Shown in pieces: positions 42,271 through 51,465 of a DNA stretch of 64,000 nt. The notes beneath the pieces were generated by a model, which made no database searches, was not told the DNA's origin, and saw only the letters and a list, made by a program, of their open reading frames with translations. The position numbers were made by a program, and so were the translations under genes. The DNA is taken from positions 124,001-188,000 of the forward strand of contig CAJMPW010000002.1 in NCBI GenBank assembly GCA_905215475.1, in the 5' to 3' direction. Source of the stretch: CAG-103 sp905215475. GTDB taxonomy: Bacteria; Bacillota; Clostridia; Oscillospirales; Oscillospiraceae. Within the stretch, counting starts at the first letter, position 1. Each line of letters starts with the position of its first letter.

Positions 42271-43026
42271 TCACTTCTTGCCCCAGCCGCCGACGCAGAA
42301 GATCGTCTCGCCGGTGATGTAAGAGGCGTCGTCAGAAGCGAGGAAGCACGCGATGTTCGCCTGCTCTTCGGGCTGCGCCATTCTCTGGATCATGAGCTTC
42401 GGCGCGGTGTAGGTCGGGAAACGGGTGCGCGGCACTTCCGTGACCATCGGCGTATCGGTAGAGCCGGGGCAGAAGCAGTTGGCACGGATGCCGTACTCGG
42501 CAAGCTCCACGGCAACGCCCTGCGTCATCGTGGCGATCGCGCCCTTGCTGGCAGCATACGGCGTCGAGTTCGGGCACGCGCAGCGGACGTTGATGGAGGC
42601 CGTGTTGACGATGGCGCCCTTGGTCTCGTGCGCCACGAAGGCGCGCGCGGCAGCCTGCGTGCTGTTGAAGCAGCCAAAGTAATTGTTGTGAACGATGCGG
42701 GCGTGCTCTTCCTCGGTGACATTGAGGAAGTCCTTGAACAGATTGATGCCGGCGTTGCCGAACATGACATCAAAGCCGTTGAACTTGTCATAAGCGGCCT
42801 GAACGAGCGCATCGACCTGCGCTCTGTTGGTGACATCGCAAACCTGGCACCAGCAGTTATCAGCGCCGAGTTCCTGCGTGATTTCTTCAAAAAGAGTATC
42901 GTGGCGCGCACCGATAACGATCTTGCCGCCGTCGCTGACGAAGCGGCGTGCGATCGCGCGGCCGATGCCGGTCGTGCCACCCGTAATCACAGCCACCTTA
43001 CCCGCAAATCTGTCGGAAGTTGACAT
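42271..43026 (-). CDS. SDR family NAD(P)-dependent oxidoreductase
   Basis: 251 residues, classical short-chain dehydrogenase. Cofactor turn TGGTTGIGRAIARR, NAG motif in MFGNAGINLF, catalytic Ser in NTASINV and Tyr-Lys in YAASKGA. The C-terminal VGGWGKK replaces the usual VDGG end. It should interconvert an alcohol and a ketone; substrate unknown. Its promoter (43163-43191) has a TetR-type operator right after the start point, shared in sequence with the divergent TetR gene and the GntP permease gene, so all three are likely one regulon. Confidence 0.92.
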   Translation of the reverse strand: MSTSDRFAGKVAVITGGTTGIGRAIARRFVSDGGKIVIGARHDTLFEEITQELGADNCWCQVCDVTNRAQVDALVQAAYDKFNGFDVMFGNAGINLFKDFLNVTEEEHARIVHNNYFGCFNSTQAAARAFVAHETKGAIVNTASINVRCACPNSTPYAASKGAIATMTQGVAVELAEYGIRANCFCPGSTDTPMVTEVPRTRFPTYTAPKLMIQRMAQPEEQANIACFLASDDASYITGETIFCVGGWGKK

Positions 43027-43142
43027 GAAACTCCACTGCCTTTCTGTAAATAAGTTTTTGTTAAAGTTTTGCTTTTCGGATCGGTACTTTCAAAAAAGTT
43101 ACCATGGCGCAAGCGTTTGGGGTCACTCGCACCGTGCTTTGT

Positions 43143-43156
43143 TAGAGCACACTCTA
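43143..43156. promoter_or_regulatory. Operator 1 of the SDR/TetR/GntP regulon
   Basis: TAGAGCACACTCTA, arms TAGAG/CTCTA. It lies about ten bases downstream of the SDR-gene -10 hexamer, where a bound repressor would block transcription. Confidence 0.7.
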
Positions 43157-43162
43157 CGCGTT

Positions 43163-43191
43163 ACTCTACGTCATAGACACATTTTTGTCAA
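43163..43191 (-). promoter_or_regulatory. Promoter of the SDR gene
   Basis: Minus strand TTGACA, 17-base spacer, TAGAGT. The -10 hexamer is itself a half-site of the operator motif. Confidence 0.7.
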
Positions 43192-43297
43192 GCAGGATAA
43201 TTAAAAAATTATCAACAATTTTAGCGTTTTCGTTTTGTCGATACTGCACGAAAAACGCGATTTTGTTCAAAAATTCGCGCCTTGTGAAAAATTTCGC

Positions 43298-43326
43298 TTT
43301 ACATTTTCGGGCGCATATGATAAAAC
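43298..43326 (+). promoter_or_regulatory. Promoter of the tetR-family gene at 43425
   Basis: TTTACA, 17-base spacer, TAAAAC. The rest of the 398-base divergent gap (43192-43297) is AT-rich and holds no gene I can support. Confidence 0.5.
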
Positions 43327-43344
43327 CATGACAGAGTCTGCGCA

Positions 43345-43358
43345 CAGAGCGCACTCTA
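43345..43358. promoter_or_regulatory. Operator 2 of the SDR/TetR/GntP regulon
   Basis: CAGAGCGCACTCTA, between the tetR promoter and its start codon, which fits autorepression. Confidence 0.65.
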
Positions 43359-43424
43359 TAGGGAACACACCTCCCCCCCCTGCAACATCCGCATTCTCAA
43401 AATATAAGGAAGGGATGGGATTCT

Positions 43425-44054
43425 GTGCAGCTGTCGACACCGAAACAGGTCCAGACACAGGAGACAAAGCAGAAGATCTACAAGGCCGCGTCCTCAATTC
43501 TAAAGAAAAAGGGCTACGCCTATCTCACCGTCAGCAACATCTGCGCGGTCGCAGGTGTTTCGAACGGAACATTTTTCTACCACTTCAAAACAAAAGACGA
43601 GCTGCTGGTCTATTATAATTACCAAAAGTTTGCGGAGTTTCGTGAGAAGAACAACTTCGGCGAGGCCGTGGCCGGCAAAACCTTCGACGAGCGCATCCTG
43701 CTGTTCTATTATTATTGGAGCGACTACATGGTCGACGTCGGGCTCGACTTTTGCTGCAACTACTACAACACCAAAAACACCTCGATCGACACGCGCCGCT
43801 GGCATCAGCGCCAGCCGGCCTACGTCTGGGGCTATCCCGACAGCTGTCTGCAGGACGCTGCCGAGCAGGGACTGCTCAAGCCCGACTATCCGCCGGACCA
43901 CTACGGTGAGGTCGTCGTGACGATCATGAAGGGCATCGCCTTCGACTGGTGTCTGAGCGGTGCGGCGTTCGATATGCACGAGCGCCTGGACGAGATCATG
44001 GTGCCGTATCTCAAGAGCATCCAGACGGCCCCGCCGGAGACGACCGGCGCATAA
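43425..44054 (+). CDS. TetR/AcrR family transcriptional regulator
   Basis: 209 residues. N-terminal helix-turn-helix with LTVSNICAVAGVSNGTFFYHFKTKDELL (about residues 33-60), then an aromatic-rich ligand domain (YYYWSDYMVDVGLDFCCNYYN). The start is a GTG at 43425 preceded by GGAAGGGATGGGA; no in-frame ATG is suitable. It lies between the divergent SDR gene and the GntP permease gene. The near-identical palindromes at 43143, 43345 and 44090 are its probable binding sites. Confidence 0.9.
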   Translation: MQLSTPKQVQTQETKQKIYKAASSILKKKGYAYLTVSNICAVAGVSNGTFFYHFKTKDELLVYYNYQKFAEFREKNNFGEAVAGKTFDERILLFYYYWSDYMVDVGLDFCCNYYNTKNTSIDTRRWHQRQPAYVWGYPDSCLQDAAEQGLLKPDYPPDHYGEVVVTIMKGIAFDWCLSGAAFDMHERLDEIMVPYLKSIQTAPPETTGA

Positions 44055-44089
44055 GACGCGATCACACTGTCAAGCAGACAGAAAAGCAA

Positions 44090-44103
44090 TAGAGTACACT
44101 CTT
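44090..44103. promoter_or_regulatory. Operator 3 of the SDR/TetR/GntP regulon
   Basis: TAGAGTACACTCTT, about 106 bases before the GntP permease start. Its first six bases, TAGAGT, equal the -10 hexamer of the SDR gene and could serve as a -10 here too. Confidence 0.65.
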
Positions 44104-44183
44104 CCGGCAGACGGCGCTCACCGACGCAGGTGGGGCTGCGGAGCACCGCGCTGACGACTTTATTGCCTGACAGTTGGATCTAA

Positions 44184-44189
44184 TACAAT
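44184..44189 (+). promoter_or_regulatory. Possible -10 element for the GntP permease gene
   Basis: TACAAT 20 bases before the start codon region, with ATTGCC 16 bases further upstream as a weak -35. An alternative promoter overlapping operator 3 is equally possible. Confidence 0.35.
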
Positions 44190-44208
44190 AGTAAATTGGA
44201 GAGTATTT

Positions 44209-45513
44209 ATGGACATTTTGATTCTCGTAGCGGCCGTTCTGCTCATCGGCCTGTTCTGCTACAAAAACGTGCCCACCCTGATTGGCGGCATTGTCTGCTC
44301 CGTCATTCTGATGATCATCTACAAGATGAATATCGTCGACGGTCTGTTTGACACCTACATGGGCGGTCTTGTCGGCTTCATGAAGTCTTGGATGATCCTG
44401 TTCTTCCTCGGCGCTCTGTTCGGCAAGCTGCTCGACGTGACCGGCGGCTCGGACAGCCTCGCGCGCGTCATCCTCAACCTCGTCGGCCCGAAGAACGTCT
44501 CCCTCGGCGTGTGCCTGTTCACCGCCATCCTCGCCATGGCCGGCATCTCCAGCTTCATCAGCCTGTTCATCTGCTACCCCATCGCGCTCAAGCTCTGCCG
44601 CAAGGCGAACATCAACCGTGCGTCCGTCATCGCCGGTTACTCCCTCGGCCTCAACTTCGGTCTGGCCATCCCCTGGGTGCCCGTGACCAACAACGTCCTG
44701 TGCGCCAGCTACTTCGGCACCGATGTCAGCGCGGGCGGCCTGCTCGGCCTGTTCGTGTCCATCGTGTTCATCGTTGTCGGTATGCTCTACATCAAGTGGT
44801 ATGAGAAGCGTCTGGCCGCCGCCGGCAAGGGCTACGCCCCCGCTTACGGCACCGGCGCGCTCGAGGAGAACAACGACCTCGACGAGGACGCCAAGAAGGG
44901 CCCGCACTGGATCCTTTCCGTCATCCCCATGCTCATCCCGATCATCGTGCTCAACATCTTCAAGATCCGCGTTGAGTTCGCGCTGCTGTGCGGTGTCGCC
45001 GCCGTCATCATCCTGCAGTTCAAGTACCTGCCCCGCGACTGGGATGCCAACCGCAAGACCGTCACCGATTCCATCTCGATGTGCATGACCACGCTCATCA
45101 ACGCAGCTGCCATCGTCGGCTTCGGCGCTGTCGTGCAGAACTGCCCCGGCTACGCGATCGCCGTGGAGAAGATCCTCTCCTACGAGGGCAGCCCGCTCAT
45201 GATCACCTTCGTCGCCACGAACCTCATCGCCGGCATCGCAGGCTCCTCCTCCGCCGGTCTGGTCCTCGCGGCTCCCGTCCTGCAGCAGGCCGCTGCCATG
45301 ACCAACGCCGCCGTGTTCCACAGAACGACCGTTCTGGCGTCCCTGGGTCTGGACTCCCTGCCGAACGCAGGCTTCCTGCAGACCGAGTGCACCGTCGCCG
45401 GTGTGAAGTTCAAGGATGTCTACTTCCCGGTCATCTTCGCGCTGACCGTCGTGCTGACCATCCTGCGCTGCCTGCTCTATATGGGTCTGGCCGCCGCGTT
45501 CGGTCTCACCTGA
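44209..45513 (+). CDS. GntP family permease
   Basis: 434 residues, about 12 membrane segments, from the GntP/CitMHS group of proton-coupled organic-acid symporters (gluconate, fructuronate, D-serine, 2-hydroxyacids). Typical stretches are MKSWMILFFLGALFGKLLDVTGGSDSLA near residue 58 and the C-terminal half block NLIAGIAGSSSAGLVLAAPVL with the usual SSS turn. ATG at 44209 with a TTGGAG site. It probably imports the substrate handled by the SDR enzyme across the TetR gene; the shared operator supports that link. Substrate not predictable by eye. Confidence 0.85.
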   Translation: MDILILVAAVLLIGLFCYKNVPTLIGGIVCSVILMIIYKMNIVDGLFDTYMGGLVGFMKSWMILFFLGALFGKLLDVTGGSDSLARVILNLVGPKNVSLGVCLFTAILAMAGISSFISLFICYPIALKLCRKANINRASVIAGYSLGLNFGLAIPWVPVTNNVLCASYFGTDVSAGGLLGLFVSIVFIVVGMLYIKWYEKRLAAAGKGYAPAYGTGALEENNDLDEDAKKGPHWILSVIPMLIPIIVLNIFKIRVEFALLCGVAAVIILQFKYLPRDWDANRKTVTDSISMCMTTLINAAAIVGFGAVVQNCPGYAIAVEKILSYEGSPLMITFVATNLIAGIAGSSSAGLVLAAPVLQQAAAMTNAAVFHRTTVLASLGLDSLPNAGFLQTECTVAGVKFKDVYFPVIFALTVVLTILRCLLYMGLAAAFGLT

Positions 45514-45541
45514 TCGCAGGTCAAATCGACACGAACCATAT

Positions 45542-45579
45542 AAAAAAGCTCCGTTTCCGATCGGAAACGGAGCTTTTTT
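45542..45579. terminator. Bidirectional terminator after the GntP permease gene
   Basis: AAAAAAGCTCCGTTTCCGA and its exact complement, ending in TTTTTT; serves the GntP gene and the convergent small gene. Confidence 0.9.
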
Positions 45580-45587
45580 GCGTGCCG

Positions 45588-45980
45588 TCAGCGGCTGTGC
45601 TTTTTGCTCTTGTGCGCCTTGTCGGGCGCGACGCCCTCGGCCTCGGCCACGGCATCCACGGTCGCCTGCAGCGCATCGAGGCGGGCGTTGACGGGCTTGA
45701 GCGCCTTTTTGACCTCCTGCGCGACGATGACCCGATAGACCCGGCAGTGCACCGCGGCAGCGCCGAGCGCAGCGGCGGTGACCGTGCCGCCGGCAATGAG
45801 CGCGGCGCGGCGCACGCGCGGCGTTTTCATTACCTGCACCGCGACGGTGCGCAGGCTCGGCTTGCGCAGCTGCCCGGCCGCATCGGCCGCGAGCGCGGCG
45901 AGCTCTTTGCCGCTGTCCACGGTCTGGCGCAGGAGCGCGAGCTCCTGCTGCAGGGCTTGGATCTGCTGTTTGCGTCTCAT
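45588..45980 (-). CDS. Hypothetical small protein with one membrane segment
   Basis: 130 residues. An N-terminal coiled coil (about residues 3-30, QALQQELALLRQTVDSG), a hydrophobic segment (AALIAGGTVTAAALGAAAV, about 59-77) and a lysine-rich tail AHKSKKHSR. AAGGAGGAG precedes the ATG. I do not recognise the family. It lies downstream of a Nudix gene on the same strand and may be co-transcribed with it. Confidence 0.7.
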   Translation of the reverse strand: MRRKQQIQALQQELALLRQTVDSGKELAALAADAAGQLRKPSLRTVAVQVMKTPRVRRAALIAGGTVTAAALGAAAVHCRVYRVIVAQEVKKALKPVNARLDALQATVDAVAEAEGVAPDKAHKSKKHSR

Positions 45981-46009
45981 ATCCGTTCTCCTCCTTTTTT
46001 ATGCGCGTC

Positions 46010-46480
46010 TCAAAGCGCGACGGGCGCGCCGTTGAGCGCGGCCTCGACCAGCGTGTCGCCCTCGTAGCGCAGCTTGAGCAGGAAAAACGGCGCATCCTCC
46101 GCCAGCAGCCGGAAGAAGATCTTGTCGCCCTCCCACATCGGCAGCGCCGGGACAGCCGCCTTGTCGATCCAGCTCAGCACGCCCTCATTGCACGCGCGCA
46201 GCGCGCCGGTAAAGCCGTCGGCCGTGAAGAGGTACATATACTCCCCCTCCCACGTGTCAGACAAAAACGTCACCACGCCGCGGCAGCGCCAGTCGGTCAG
46301 CGTCAGGCCGGTCTCCTCATACGCCTCGCGCAGGAGACATTCGTCCGGCGTCTCATTGCCCTCGAATTTGCCGCCGATGCCGACCCATTTGTCGTGATTG
46401 AGATCGTTTTCCTTTTTCACGCGGTGCAGCATGAGATACTGCTGCCCGCGCTCAATATAACAGAGTGTGGTGTTGCGCAT
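46010..46480 (-). CDS. Nudix hydrolase, 8-oxo-dGTP diphosphatase type
   Basis: 156 residues with an intact Nudix box GGKFEGNETPDECLLREAYEETGL (G-x5-E-x7-R-E-x2-E-E-x-G), about residues 37-60. The start RNTTLCYIERGQQYLMLHR matches the MutT/YtkD-like housecleaning subgroup that removes oxidised nucleotides. The ATG at 46480 follows AAGGGAGG; the longer open frame runs through a terminator and is not used. Confidence 0.9.
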   Translation of the reverse strand: MRNTTLCYIERGQQYLMLHRVKKENDLNHDKWVGIGGKFEGNETPDECLLREAYEETGLTLTDWRCRGVVTFLSDTWEGEYMYLFTADGFTGALRACNEGVLSWIDKAAVPALPMWEGDKIFFRLLAEDAPFFLLKLRYEGDTLVEAALNGAPVAL

Positions 46481-46509
46481 GCTCCAGCCTCCCTTTGCCC
46501 CCAGTATAC

Positions 46510-46545
46510 AAAAACCGCCCGGCGCTTGCAAGCGCCGGACGGGCA
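46510..46545 (-). terminator. Terminator of the LysR/deformylase transcript
   Basis: CCGGCGCTTGCAAGCGCCGG core with flanking pairs and TTTTT on the minus strand, 8 bases after the deformylase stop. Confidence 0.75.
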
Positions 46546-46553
46546 ATTTTTCC

Positions 46554-46964
46554 TCAGATGAGCACACCGTCGCAGTGGTCGATCTCGTGCTGGATGATCT
46601 GCGCCGTCCAGCCGGTGAACGTGCGCACGCGCGTCTGCATCGCCTCGGTCTGCCACCGGACCTTGATGCTGCGCCAGCGCCTGGCCGTGCGCTTTCCCGT
46701 CAGCGACAGGCAGCCCTCCTCCGCGGTGTACGGCTCGGTCCGGCGGAGGATGACGGGGTTGAGCATGACGGTAGGCGTACCGTTGTCGTCAAAGATGATG
46801 ATGCGCTTGCGCACGCCGATCATGTTGGCGGCCATGCCGACGCAGCCCTGCCGGTGCGCAGCAAGCGTGTCGCGCAGATCCTGCGCCACAGGCAGATCCG
46901 CCGCCGTCGCAGGCTCGGACGGCTGCATGAGAAAGAAGCGGTCGGTGCAGATGTTCCGGATCAC
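46554..46964 (-). CDS. def: Peptide deformylase (short, clostridial type)
   Basis: 136 residues. Motif 2 EEGCLSL and motif 3 QHEIDHCDG supply the metal ligands (Cys, two His) and catalytic Glu. Motif 1, normally GxGxAAxQ, reads CVGMAANM, so the first Gly and the catalytic-site Gln are replaced by Cys and Met. This variant is familiar from short clostridial deformylases, but its activity is less certain than that of the housekeeping enzyme. The start is a GTG at 46964 after AGGAGG; it overlaps the LysR stop by four bases. Confidence 0.85.
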   Translation of the reverse strand: MIRNICTDRFFLMQPSEPATAADLPVAQDLRDTLAAHRQGCVGMAANMIGVRKRIIIFDDNGTPTVMLNPVILRRTEPYTAEEGCLSLTGKRTARRWRSIKVRWQTEAMQTRVRTFTGWTAQIIQHEIDHCDGVLI

Positions 46965-47821
46965 AGGCGCTCCTCCTGTCCGTAATACGCGCACAGAAAC
47001 GACAAAAACGTCCGTGCCGATGTACCCGCCGCATTGATGGACTTGACGGCGGCGCCGAGGCGCAGTGCGATCGGCTGCTCGAGCTGGAGCACGCGCACAC
47101 GCTCCTCATACCCGACGAGCGAGAACGACGAGAGCACCGCCACGCCGAGACCCGCCGCGACCATGGAGAGGATCGCCCCGTCGTCCGACGCCGAGACCTC
47201 GACGCGCGGCGCATCCGCCGGGAGAAACGGCTCGATATACTGATCCGGGCTCGAGAGGAACGGCTCGCGCAGCAGGCGCTCAAGCGGGATGGTGTCCCCC
47301 TCCCACGGAAAGTCCGGCGGCACGACGGCCACAAGCGGCGCGTCCGCCAGGGGCTGAAAATCAAAGCCCTTTGCGCGCGCCTCGTCCAGCAGGGCGAGCT
47401 GGATGCGTCCGCTTGCGAGCGCGGTCGTCAGCTCCTCGCTGCGCACGAGCACGTCCAGCTGGATCTCCGGATGCTCGGCGCGGAAGGCACGCAGCAGCTC
47501 CGGCAGGCGGGCGCGCGCAATGCTCGCAAAGCAGCCGATGCGCAGCGTGCGCTTGCGCGGGTCGCTCTGCTCGGCGGCCTCCTGCAGGAGCGTGTCGCAG
47601 GCGCAGACTACATTTTGAATATAGGGCAGCAGCTGCCTGCCCGCGTCCGTCAGGCGGATGCCCTGACTGTCGCGCTCGAGCAGCGTACAGCCGATCTCCG
47701 CCTCCAGTTTGTTGACCAGATGTGTCATAGCCGACTGGGTATAGCCCAGTTGCGCCGCCGCTTTGCTGAAGCTGCCGCAATCGACCGCCGTCAGCAGGGC
47801 GCGAAGTTTACCGTCGTCCAT
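46961..47821 (-). CDS. LysR family transcriptional regulator
   Basis: 286 residues. N-terminal winged helix-turn-helix (residues 4-60: LRALLTAVDCGSFSKAAAQLGYTQSAMTHLVNKLEAEIG) and a LysR substrate-binding domain (about 90-285). ATG at 47821 with AAGGAGG. It overlaps the deformylase gene and is divergent from brnQ, so it may control branched-chain amino-acid uptake. The 224-base divergent region is AT-rich; I could not fix a T-N11-A box. Confidence 0.9.
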   Translation of the reverse strand: MDDGKLRALLTAVDCGSFSKAAAQLGYTQSAMTHLVNKLEAEIGCTLLERDSQGIRLTDAGRQLLPYIQNVVCACDTLLQEAAEQSDPRKRTLRIGCFASIARARLPELLRAFRAEHPEIQLDVLVRSEELTTALASGRIQLALLDEARAKGFDFQPLADAPLVAVVPPDFPWEGDTIPLERLLREPFLSSPDQYIEPFLPADAPRVEVSASDDGAILSMVAAGLGVAVLSSFSLVGYEERVRVLQLEQPIALRLGAAVKSINAAGTSARTFLSFLCAYYGQEERL

Positions 47822-48045
47822 ACGCTGCCTCCTTATCTGCATTTTGTGCCTCCATCATACCATGAATTTGTGTCAATTTCACATAAAATCACAGAAAAAG
47901 AATAAAAACTTTTTCACCGATGTCATGCGTTTTTTTCATACCCACATGAACAAGTCTCGGTTCTCATTTATCAATAAAAATGATACGCTATATTCGAAAA
48001 AAGGAAACGGAAGCCCCTTTTTGGGAAATCAAAGGAGAGAATTTC

Positions 48046-49380
48046 ATGACAGATATGAAAAAGCGGGCGGGCCGCGACGTCATCGTTGTCGGTTTTGCCC
48101 TGTTTTCCATGTTCTTCGGCGCCGGGAATGTGATCTTCCCGCCGTACCTGGGCATGGAGTCCGGTCCGGCATGGCTGGCCGGATTCAGCGCGTACTTCAT
48201 CGCGGACATCGGTCTGGCGCTTGCCGCCATGTTTGCGCTGCTGCGCGTCGGCAGCAGTGAGGCCGTGCTGCAGCGCGTCGGCCGTGTGCCGGCCGAGATC
48301 CTCATGTGCGCGATCATTCTGTGCGTCGGTCCGATGGTCGCCATCCCGCGCACATCCGCCAGCACGTTCGAGATGGCCATCGCGCCGAATCTGCCCGGCG
48401 TGTCGGCCGTGGTGTTCTCTGTGCTGTTCTTCGCACTCATCCTCGCACTGTGCATCCGCGAGTCCGCCGTGGTGGACATCGTGGGCAAGGTGCTCACGCC
48501 GCTGCTGCTCATCGGTCTTGCGGCCATCATCGTCAAGGGTGTCGTCACGCCGCTCGGCACGATCGCGGCCGAGACGAAGATCGACAGCGCCGTCGTGACC
48601 GGCGTCAAATCCGGCTATCAGACCATGGACGCGCTGGCGGCGCTGCCGTTCGGCATCCTCGTGCTGCAGAGCGTGACCGACAAGGGCTACGCCGAGCCGG
48701 GCAAGAAGTTCCGCATCATGAGCGGCGCCGCCGTGCTCGCGTGCGTGCTGCTGCTGGCCGTCTACATGGGGCTTGCGTATCTCGGCGCCACCGTCTCGGC
48801 GCAGTATACGAGCGAGATCGGCCGCGCCCAGCTCGTCATGGCCATTGTCGAGGCGCTCATGGGCAAGACCGGTATGATCCTCTTCGGCATCGTCGTCGGT
48901 CTCGCGTGCGTCACGACCGCCGTGGCGCTCACCAGCTCCGCCGCCGCGTACTTTTCCAAGCTCTGCCGCGGCAAGGTGCCGTACAAGGCGTTCGTCATCG
49001 CCATCTGCGTGTTCAGCGCCGTCGTGTCGAACCTCGGCCTTGACCGCATCGTCGCCATCGCCGCCCCGGTGCTGGACGTCGTCTACCCGCCGACGCTCGT
49101 GCTCATCTGCATCGCGCTCGTGCGTCCGCAGCTGCCCGACCGCATCAGCCGCGGCGCCGCCATCGGCGCGCTGCTCATGAGCGTGCTGTGCACGCTTGAC
49201 GGCTACGGTGTGCCGCTGGCGTTCCTGCACAAGCTGCCGCTGTTCGAGCTCGGCTTTGCGTGGCTGCTGCCAGCGGTGCTCTTCGGCGCTGCGGCCGCCC
49301 TGCTGCCGGCGCGCAAGGAGCACCGGGAGCGCACGGTCAAGGCGAAGGCCAAGCGCCGCGCCTGTCTCGACGAGAACTGA
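48046..49380 (+). CDS. brnQ: Branched-chain amino acid transport system II carrier protein
   Basis: 444 residues with 12 predicted membrane segments. The LIVCS family opening VVGFALFSMFFGAGNVIFPPYLGM is exact in type. BrnQ carriers import leucine, isoleucine and valine with Na+ or H+. ATG at 48046 preceded by AAAGGAGAG; the longer open frame is rejected because it crosses that site and an AT-rich promoter region. Divergent from the LysR gene. Confidence 0.93.
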   Translation: MTDMKKRAGRDVIVVGFALFSMFFGAGNVIFPPYLGMESGPAWLAGFSAYFIADIGLALAAMFALLRVGSSEAVLQRVGRVPAEILMCAIILCVGPMVAIPRTSASTFEMAIAPNLPGVSAVVFSVLFFALILALCIRESAVVDIVGKVLTPLLLIGLAAIIVKGVVTPLGTIAAETKIDSAVVTGVKSGYQTMDALAALPFGILVLQSVTDKGYAEPGKKFRIMSGAAVLACVLLLAVYMGLAYLGATVSAQYTSEIGRAQLVMAIVEALMGKTGMILFGIVVGLACVTTAVALTSSAAAYFSKLCRGKVPYKAFVIAICVFSAVVSNLGLDRIVAIAAPVLDVVYPPTLVLICIALVRPQLPDRISRGAAIGALLMSVLCTLDGYGVPLAFLHKLPLFELGFAWLLPAVLFGAAAALLPARKEHRERTVKAKAKRRACLDEN

Positions 49381-49400
49381 CCGGCAACCGGATCTATACC

Positions 49401-49431
49401 TCCCCTGCGGGTTATCCCGCAGGGGATTTTT
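49401..49431 (+). terminator. Terminator of brnQ
   Basis: TCCCCTGCGGG-TTAT-CCCGCAGGGGA followed by TTTTT. Confidence 0.85.
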
Positions 49432-49448
49432 ATACCCTGCGCACGGCG

Positions 49449-49505
49449 CAAAAAACCGGGGTGCTGCCGCGCGCCGAATGCTCTCGGACGCCGCCGCACC
49501 CCGGT
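49449..49505 (-). terminator. Terminator of the TRAP transporter operon
   Basis: ACCGGGGTGC/GCACCCCGGT outer stem with a branched GC-rich interior, then TTTTTT on the minus strand, 15 bases after the large permease stop. Confidence 0.75.
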
Positions 49506-49519
49506 CGGGAGTTCGGATA

Positions 49520-50844
<1,325 letters not shown>

Positions 50845-50848
<4 letters not shown>

Positions 50849-51399
50849 TGCTCGCCCTCCCGCTTCGCTGCACGCAGACGCTGCACCAACTGAATGATCT
50901 CCGCCAGCCCCTGCAGCGTGAGAATGATGAGGCTGATGGACATGACGATCTTGGTCGGCCAGATGGGTGCGTTCCAGGAGCCGGTGCTCAGCGTCTCGAG
51001 CTTGGAGACGGAGACGACCGCATTTTTGATGCACTCATAGGATCCGCCGATCGTCAGCGGCAGAAACAGCACCGCATACAGGATCAGATCCAGAATGCAG
51101 TGCGCCTTTTCCGGCAGCTTCGACGACAGCGCGTCGATGCGCACCATCGCGCCGCTTTTCATCGCGTAGCCGAAGCCGAGCACGGCCGCGCAGCCGCCGA
51201 TGAGAAAGCACGTGCCGGACGCCCACGTCGTCGGATGATTGAAGACGTTGCGCGACACGATCTCGATCAGAAAAACAACAACCAGCGGCACCAGCAGGTA
51301 AGCCGCCACAAGGCCGGACACGTCCGAGACCTTATTTGCAAACGCAATGAACTTGTCGCCGAAGCCGGCGCGCGTGTTCTGAGCGGAAGATTTCACCAT
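50845..51399 (-). CDS. dctQ: TRAP transporter small permease subunit
   Basis: 184 residues with four membrane segments, the DctQ pattern; the second is LVVVFLIEIVSRNVFN followed by W-x-G in PTTWASGTCFLIGG. It holds the large permease and receives the binding protein. ATG at 51399 after GAGAGGGG. Second gene of the operon. Confidence 0.9.
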
Positions 51400-51423
51400 G
51401 TTTTGACCCCTCTCTGCCAAGCG

Positions 51424-51453
51424 GGCGGCACACGGTAGTGCCTGTGTGCCGCC
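51424..51453 (-). other. Intercistronic hairpin after the binding-protein gene
   Basis: GGCGGCACAC-N10-GTGTGCCGCC between dctP and dctQ genes, without a T-run. Such stems commonly protect the abundant binding-protein message from 3' decay. Confidence 0.65.
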
Positions 51454-51465
51454 GCTGTGCTGCGC

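Noticed and set aside
43373..43380. Run of eight C between the tetR operator and start codon, a possible phase-variable tract
   Set aside because: It lies outside the coding region and the promoter spacer, so slippage would have little predictable effect; noted only.
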